Shown here: positions 6,369 to 9,534 of the stretch, in pieces
How positions within the stretch are numbered: the first letter of the stretch is position 1
Layout: each line of letters starts with the position of its first letter
Notes under the pieces: model-generated
Told to the model about the DNA's origin: nothing
Databases searched by the model: none
Seen by the model: only the letters and a program-made list of their open reading frames with translations
From: an uncultured Porphyromonadaceae bacterium
GTDB taxonomy: Bacteria > Bacteroidota > Bacteroidia > Bacteroidales > Muribaculaceae
Direction of reading: 5' to 3'
DNA: 9,534 nt
Assembly: GCA_947176615.1 (NCBI GenBank)
Contig: CAMWRO010000082.1
Location: forward strand, 1-9,534
Translations under genes and position numbers: made by a program

Positions 6369-6383
6369 CTCACAAAATGTGAG
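6369..6383. promoter_or_regulatory. putative regulator operator at the regulator-endonuclease start site
   Basis: CTCAC-AAAAT-GTGAG is a perfect palindrome with 5-base arms, directly after the -7 box and across the expected transcription start. Its centre is 46 bases from that of the related palindrome at 6324-6336. The position suggests autorepression by the XRE protein encoded just downstream. Confidence 0.62.
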
Positions 6384-6387
6384 AAGT

Positions 6388-6666
6388 ATGATAAAGACCG
6401 AGTATCAGAATGAGGTTATCAACCGCATCAGGCAGCTGAGGCGTGAGAATGAGGTAAGCCAAGTGCAGCTGGCTAATCTCATTGAGGTCAGTCACGGGCA
6501 GATTGGCAATATCGAGAGCCCTAAGTTCCGTCATAAATACACGTTAAAACAACTTTATTGTATTTCGCAGCATTTTAATGTGGCGTTGTCCTATCTTCTC
6601 ACCGGAAGTTATAGGGAATTGGATTCAGAAAATTTAATAAAAGCTATTATAAAATATGAAGAATGA
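6388..6666 (+). CDS. XRE/Cro-family regulator, probable R-M controller protein
   Basis: A 92-residue protein from the ATG at 6388; a GTG at 6379 in the same frame would add three residues. A helix-turn-helix is clear: RIRQLRRENEVSQVQLANLIEVSHGQIGNIES, with the recognition helix near VSHGQIGNIES. The segment LKQLYCISQHFNVALSYLLTG completes the five-helix XRE fold. Length, small size, position upstream of and 11-base overlap with the endonuclease gene, and divergence from the methyltransferase gene all match controller (C) proteins of Type II R-M systems. These delay nuclease expression until the host DNA is methylated. I prefer the ATG because GAGAAG sits just before it and because the GTG would leave almost no leader after the predicted start site. 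The likely operators are the CTCAC/GTGAG palindromes. The C-protein role is inferred from context. Confidence 0.82.
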   Translation: MIKTEYQNEVINRIRQLRRENEVSQVQLANLIEVSHGQIGNIESPKFRHKYTLKQLYCISQHFNVALSYLLTGSYRELDSENLIKAIIKYEE

Positions 6667-7411
6667 AGATAAGATTGTTGAGGCCTTTAGAAAGGTGAAA
6701 GCACTGGGATGGGTTAAAAGCCATCGCCGAAATAATACCGGAATCGGTAAGACCTTTGAGGATTACATGGGGGTGGTTGAGAATAATGTTGATGGTCCTG
6801 ACCTGTTCGGATTCGAGATAAAGTCCCATCGGGAGGAATCGGCGTCATTTGTGACATTGTTTACCAAAAGTCCCTCATCCTCTAAAGGAGAAAAAGGATC
6901 TAATGCGTGGCTGAAAGATCAGTTTGGGGAATGTTATCCCAACAGTCAGATGAAGAAACTGCATACCTCGATATTTGCCGATAAGTTTAATACATTTATG
7001 GGGAAATATTCGTTCCGGCTTATACATGACAAAGTTAATAAGCTAATTTACATCGGTGTGTATAGTCTGGGTGGCAAGATGCTGCTTGACCAGAATGTTT
7101 ATTATACCTACGATGATATAGAAACGGCTTTGAAGAAAAAACTCCGTAGTCTGTTTTATGTAAAGGCGAAAAGACGGCATCTGTCTGATGGGAGCGAGGA
7201 GTTTTCCTTTGATTCGGCTGAAATCTATACGGAGCCGTCGCTTGACGCTTTTTTGAAGATGCTTGATGCGGGCGAGATAATGTATGATATCAGGATGGGG
7301 GCATATCAGAGCGGTCGCTATTGTGGCAGGCCGCATGACCACGGGAGCGGGTTCCGAATCAAGGAGGCTGATATCTGTAAGCTGTATCGGAATAAAATTG
7401 ATGTGGGTTAG
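6656..7411 (+). CDS. MvaI/BcnI-family Type II restriction endonuclease
   Basis: A 251-residue protein close in length to MvaI and BcnI. The MutH-like catalytic core is visible: E35 in KTFEDYMG, then D49 in GPDLFG, E54 and K56 in FEIKSH. The D-x4-E-x-K spacing is that of the MvaI group. The conserved C-terminal segment GRPHDHGSGFRI, rich in His, Gly and Arg, is another mark of the family and lies where target recognition and catalysis meet. Known members cut CCWGG (MvaI) or CCSGG (BcnI) as monomers, nicking one strand at a time, so a CC-N-GG-type target is likely but not proven. Its ATG overlaps the end of the regulator gene by 11 bases, suggesting coupled translation. The reading frame and catalytic residues are intact. 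The gene is A+T-rich relative to its neighbours, which fits acquisition by transfer. Confidence 0.88.
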   Translation: MKNEDKIVEAFRKVKALGWVKSHRRNNTGIGKTFEDYMGVVENNVDGPDLFGFEIKSHREESASFVTLFTKSPSSSKGEKGSNAWLKDQFGECYPNSQMKKLHTSIFADKFNTFMGKYSFRLIHDKVNKLIYIGVYSLGGKMLLDQNVYYTYDDIETALKKKLRSLFYVKAKRRHLSDGSEEFSFDSAEIYTEPSLDAFLKMLDAGEIMYDIRMGAYQSGRYCGRPHDHGSGFRIKEADICKLYRNKIDVG

Positions 7412-7438
7412 CGGTCCAAAATGCAGACTGATGTCGTG

Positions 7439-7483
7439 TCAGCGGGTTTCCCGATAAGTGGGAATCCGCTGATTGTCTTTTTT
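7439..7483 (+). terminator. terminator of the regulator-endonuclease operon
   Basis: TCAGCGG (7439-7445) pairs with CCGCTGA (7466-7472), and the stem continues through a bulge to CCC/GGG (7450-7452 with 7460-7462). Downstream is TTGTCTTTTTT (T's to 7483), 28 bases after the endonuclease stop. Confidence 0.8.
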
Positions 7484-7512
7484 GCGTGGGGAATGGGAAT
7501 GTGTATAAAAAT

Positions 7513-7542
7513 AGGAGCAACCGTCTCACGATGGTTGCTCCT
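7513..7542 (-). terminator. terminator of the second OmpA gene
   Basis: AGGAGCAACC (7513-7522) pairs perfectly with GGTTGCTCCT (7533-7542) around a 10-base loop. On the minus strand it is followed by ATTTTTATA, about 90 bases past the OmpA stop. A smaller hairpin (TAGT-CCCGT/ACGGG..ACTA, 7578-7601) lies between without a T tract. Confidence 0.72.
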
Positions 7543-7634
7543 TAGGGATATAGAATTGATTTAGCTTGCTTTTTGAGTAGTCCCGTGTAAACGGGAGACT
7601 ATAAGCGGTTGCTTAATCGTTTTCCGAAAAGTGA

Positions 7635-8846
7635 TTATTCAGCAGCCTGAATAGTCACAGCGCGGTCAAGCGATACATATTTGTCGCCCATGTCGCAGAG
7701 GTTGCCGTTGTTGGTGGTAACTTCGAGCTGCGAGGGGTTAACGCCGTTGCGGAGAAGAATCTTTTCAACGCTGGCGGCACGAGCCTTGCGGAGACGGTCA
7801 TTGTAAGCGTCGGTACCGGTGTAGTTGTCGGCCCAGCCTGTGATGACATACTTCTGGTTGGGGTTGCTCTTGATGATTTCGGCGATAGCACCGAGAACGC
7901 GAGAGTCAACGCGGCTTACGCGGCTGCTGTTGATAGCGTAGTAAACAGTAGCGAGGGGGCCTGCGGCAACTTCCTTAACCTCGGCGGGACGGCTGAGGCA
8001 TTCGCGAATCTGGCCTTCGAGGTCAGCTACGCGGGCGTTGGCAGCCTGAAGACGCTGTTCGATGGGGTCGCAGTCAACAACGGGAGGACAAACGGGAACG
8101 ACGGGAGCCGACCACGCAGTCTTGTTGAAGTTGTAAGTAACACCGACGTAGGCAGCGAGGTCCGATGCCATCTTGTCAACGTAACCTGCTTCGTCCTTTT
8201 CGTTAGAGAGTACGTTGTAACGTACGTCGAGGTAAAGGTTGAAGTGGTTGTTGAGACGGAATGAGTTGATCAAACCAACGTGGGCGGTAAGAGTCTTGTT
8301 GTGACCGTTTTCGTAGCCGTCCTGAAGGTTCTTGTTGTCATATTTGGGGACATAAGCGAAGTCAACACCGCCACCACCGTAGAAAGTAGCGTTGTAGAGA
8401 CGGTTGGGCTTGTAGCCACACCACCAGTTGGTAAGATTCAGCATAACGTCAACCATGGGGGTGAAGTCGTTGTGCTTGGTCTTGTAGAACTTGCCGTCGA
8501 TGCGGGGTTCGTAGGTAGCTTCACCGAAAGAACCTTTTTCTCCGACACCTTTAACCTTTGTCCAGTTTACACCGGCACGCATACCGATGATGGGTGAGAA
8601 CCATTTACCTACCCAAATACCGGCATTGGGGGCAAAACGATCTGAGAGGTCGCGCTTGCTGTCAAATTTCGAGAAGAGGATGTTGGCACCACCTTCACCC
8701 GAAATAAACCAATTGTCTTGGAAACGGTTGAAAGTGTAGCCCTGAGCGGGATCCTCAACGTACTGAACCTCTTGATTGCTCTGGGCGAAGGCGCTTTGGC
8801 CGAGGCACAGGGCACATACTAAACCAAGAATAGAACTTTTGTTCAT
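7635..8846 (-). CDS. OmpA-family outer-membrane porin with C-terminal peptidoglycan-binding domain
   Basis: A 403-residue exported protein. The signal peptide ends in AFA (residues 19-21), and the first predicted mature residue is Gln (Q22). Residues about 44-241 form the barrel, opening with NWFISGEGGANILF and closing with LAAYVGVTYNF. A Pro/Cys-rich hinge follows (VVPVCPPVVDCD, about 249-260), then a short coiled coil (EQRLQAANARVADLEGQI) and an OmpA/MotB domain from about 298 (ATVYYAINSSRV, ITGWADNYTGTDAYN, LRKARAASV, DRAVTIQ). The ligand residues of E. coli OmpA are retained as D340 and R356, unlike the paralogue at 3791-4933. Two Cys in the hinge may form a disulfide. It resembles the abundant OmpA-like porins of Bacteroidales. 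It has its own promoter near 8919 and its own terminator at 7513-7542. Confidence 0.9.
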   Translation of the reverse strand: MNKSSILGLVCALCLGQSAFAQSNQEVQYVEDPAQGYTFNRFQDNWFISGEGGANILFSKFDSKRDLSDRFAPNAGIWVGKWFSPIIGMRAGVNWTKVKGVGEKGSFGEATYEPRIDGKFYKTKHNDFTPMVDVMLNLTNWWCGYKPNRLYNATFYGGGGVDFAYVPKYDNKNLQDGYENGHNKTLTAHVGLINSFRLNNHFNLYLDVRYNVLSNEKDEAGYVDKMASDLAAYVGVTYNFNKTAWSAPVVPVCPPVVDCDPIEQRLQAANARVADLEGQIRECLSRPAEVKEVAAGPLATVYYAINSSRVSRVDSRVLGAIAEIIKSNPNQKYVITGWADNYTGTDAYNDRLRKARAASVEKILLRNGVNPSQLEVTTNNGNLCDMGDKYVSLDRAVTIQAAE

Positions 8847-8918
8847 AAGTAAATTGAAGTTAGTTATTTAAATATTTAAATAGTGATTGAATTACGCCTT
8901 ATTGCGGAAAATCAACGT

Positions 8919-8926
8919 CAAAGGTA
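8919..8926 (-). promoter_or_regulatory. -7 box of the second OmpA gene promoter
   Basis: The minus strand reads TACCTTTG. About 20 bases further upstream the sequence is TTTAG, a degenerate -33 element in a very A+T-rich stretch. The start would fall near 8912-8915, giving an A+T-rich leader of about 65-70 bases before the ATG at 8846. That leader contains the palindromic run ATTTAAATATTTAAAT. Confidence 0.75.
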
Positions 8927-9021
8927 AGATATTTTTTTAATATAAACTAAATTTTCACAAAAATATCTTTAAGAATAGCTCATTTTTTCGCCTAAACAGG
9001 CAAAACAGACCATTTTTAGAG

Positions 9022-9076
9022 TAAAAGATAGTCCTGATTTACGTTTTTTAGGACGCAGGACTATCTTTTATTTTTT
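9022..9076. terminator. long perfect inverted repeat, terminator between transketolase and OmpA genes
   Basis: TAAAAGATAGTCCTG (9022-9036) pairs perfectly over 15 bases with CAGGACTATCTTTTA (9056-9070). On the plus strand TTTTTT follows. On the minus strand, the direction in which the transketolase gene is read, the exit strand ends in TCTTTTACTCT. It should insulate the OmpA promoter from transketolase read-through. A second AGGAC (9050-9054) could compete for pairing with GTCCT (9031-9035). Confidence 0.7.
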
Positions 9077-9078
9077 AT

Positions 9079-9117
9079 AACACTTCGCCGGTGTATATCG
9101 GTTGCCGGCGCTGTGTT
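9079..9117 (-). terminator. hairpin directly after the transketolase gene
   Basis: AACAC..CGCCGG (9079-9083, 9086-9091) pairs with CCGGCG..GTGTT (9105-9110, 9113-9117) with a 2-by-2 internal loop. It lies 18 bases past the transketolase stop. On the minus strand A's rather than T's follow, so the repeat at 9022-9070 is the more likely release point and this hairpin may protect the 3' end. Confidence 0.5.
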
Positions 9118-9135
9118 AATTAATGGTTGTTAATT

Positions 9136-9534
9136 TTATTTCTTGAGGAAATCCTTGACGCGGGCGGTCACGGCCGGTACGGTGAATCCGAATTGTTCGT
9201 CGAGCACCTTGTAGGGGGCCGATGCGCCGAAGTGGTCGAGGCCGAATACTTCGCCGCCTGCGCCGACGAGCTCGCGGAGGGTCGAGGGGAGACCGGCGGT
9301 GAGGCCGAATGCGGGAATCGCGCGCGGAATCACGCTCTCGCGGTAGTCGGTCGGCTGGATGTTGAACAGGCCGATTGAGGGAACTGAAACGACGCGGGCC
9401 TTGATGCCGTCGGCGGCAAGGGTTTCGGCAACCTCGGCGAGGAGGGAAACTTCCGATCCGTTGGCGAGCAGGGTGACGTCGGCGTTTTCATTCTCGACAA
9501 CCACATAACCGCCACGGCGGCAGCCGCGGTCAGC
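9136..9534 (-). CDS. tkt: transketolase, C-terminal part (gene continues past the window edge)
   Basis: The last 132 codons of a transketolase. The frame is open to the window edge, where it reads ADRGCRRGGYVVVENENADVT, so the start lies outside. This is the third, C-terminal domain: VTLLANGSEVSLL, ARVVSVPSIGLFN, YRESVIP and the highly typical LDHFGASAPYKVLDEQFGFT. Transketolase moves two-carbon units between sugar phosphates in the non-oxidative pentose phosphate pathway, using thiamine diphosphate; the cofactor-binding domains would be in the missing part. The full protein is usually about 660-680 residues, so roughly four fifths is absent. It is followed by two hairpins (9079-9117, 9022-9070). 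The alternative, 1-deoxyxylulose-5-phosphate synthase, fits this C-terminus less well. Confidence 0.92.
   Translation of the reverse strand, partial: ADRGCRRGGYVVVENENADVTLLANGSEVSLLAEVAETLAADGIKARVVSVPSIGLFNIQPTDYRESVIPRAIPAFGLTAGLPSTLRELVGAGGEVFGLDHFGASAPYKVLDEQFGFTVPAVTARVKDFLKK

Noticed and set aside
6379..6387. GTG start three codons upstream for the XRE regulator
   Set aside because: It lies inside the palindrome and only a few bases after the predicted transcription start. The ATG at 6388 has a better leader and a GAGAAG run in front.
7578..7601. Hairpin TAGT-CCCGT/ACGGG-ACTA as the terminator of the second OmpA gene
   Set aside because: Short stem with a two-base bulge and no T tract on the minus strand. 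The perfect 10-base stem at 7513-7542 with ATTTTTATA is better.
1..9534. CRISPR array, insertion sequence, prophage or toxin-antitoxin system
   Set aside because: No regularly spaced repeats, transposase or integrase frames are seen. The XRE protein could suggest an antitoxin, but the overlapping partner is clearly an MvaI/BcnI-type nuclease with a divergent methyltransferase.

Overview
The window looks like chromosome from a gut Bacteroidales bacterium, with Muribaculaceae as my best guess for family. Three things point there. Five promoters carry the Bacteroidetes -7 box TAnnTTTG. Two OmpA-type outer-membrane precursors have Gln directly after the predicted signal-peptidase site. The base composition is moderate. 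The family placement is inference; the phylum placement is well supported.

Layout, left to right. Positions 1-256 hold no gene, only a strong hairpin that ends the first operon. A minus-strand operon follows, read from 3253 down to 257: an M28/glutaminyl-cyclase-type lipoprotein, sufE, and a POT-family peptide transporter. Its promoter (3276-3306) diverges from the promoter of a small signal recognition particle RNA gene (about 3410-3506), which ends in its own T tract. A gene-free leader (3514-3790) precedes a plus-strand OmpA-family porin (3791-4933). A two-way terminator then separates it from a Type II restriction-modification module: a DNA methyltransferase on the minus strand, and divergently a small XRE/controller-like regulator overlapping an MvaI/BcnI-type endonuclease on the plus strand. 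Terminators separate this from a second, minus-strand OmpA protein (7635-8846). The window ends inside the C-terminal part of a transketolase gene (minus strand).

How the genes work together. The R-M module is the accessory element and the most interesting part. Between its two divergent promoters lie palindromes built on CTCAC/GTGAG, one across each promoter, placed so that the regulator could balance methyltransferase and endonuclease expression. The methyltransferase open frame extends back through its own promoter, so an automatic longest-ORF call would give it a wrong N-terminus. The left part also has an internal logic: a probable periplasmic glutaminyl cyclase is encoded close to two exported proteins whose predicted mature N-termini are Gln, as the published Bacteroidetes 'Q-rule' expects. 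I see no CRISPR array, insertion sequence, tRNA or rRNA gene.

I do not see a wholly unknown system. The parts that may be undescribed are the operator arrangement of the R-M module and the unusual apical loop of the SRP RNA.
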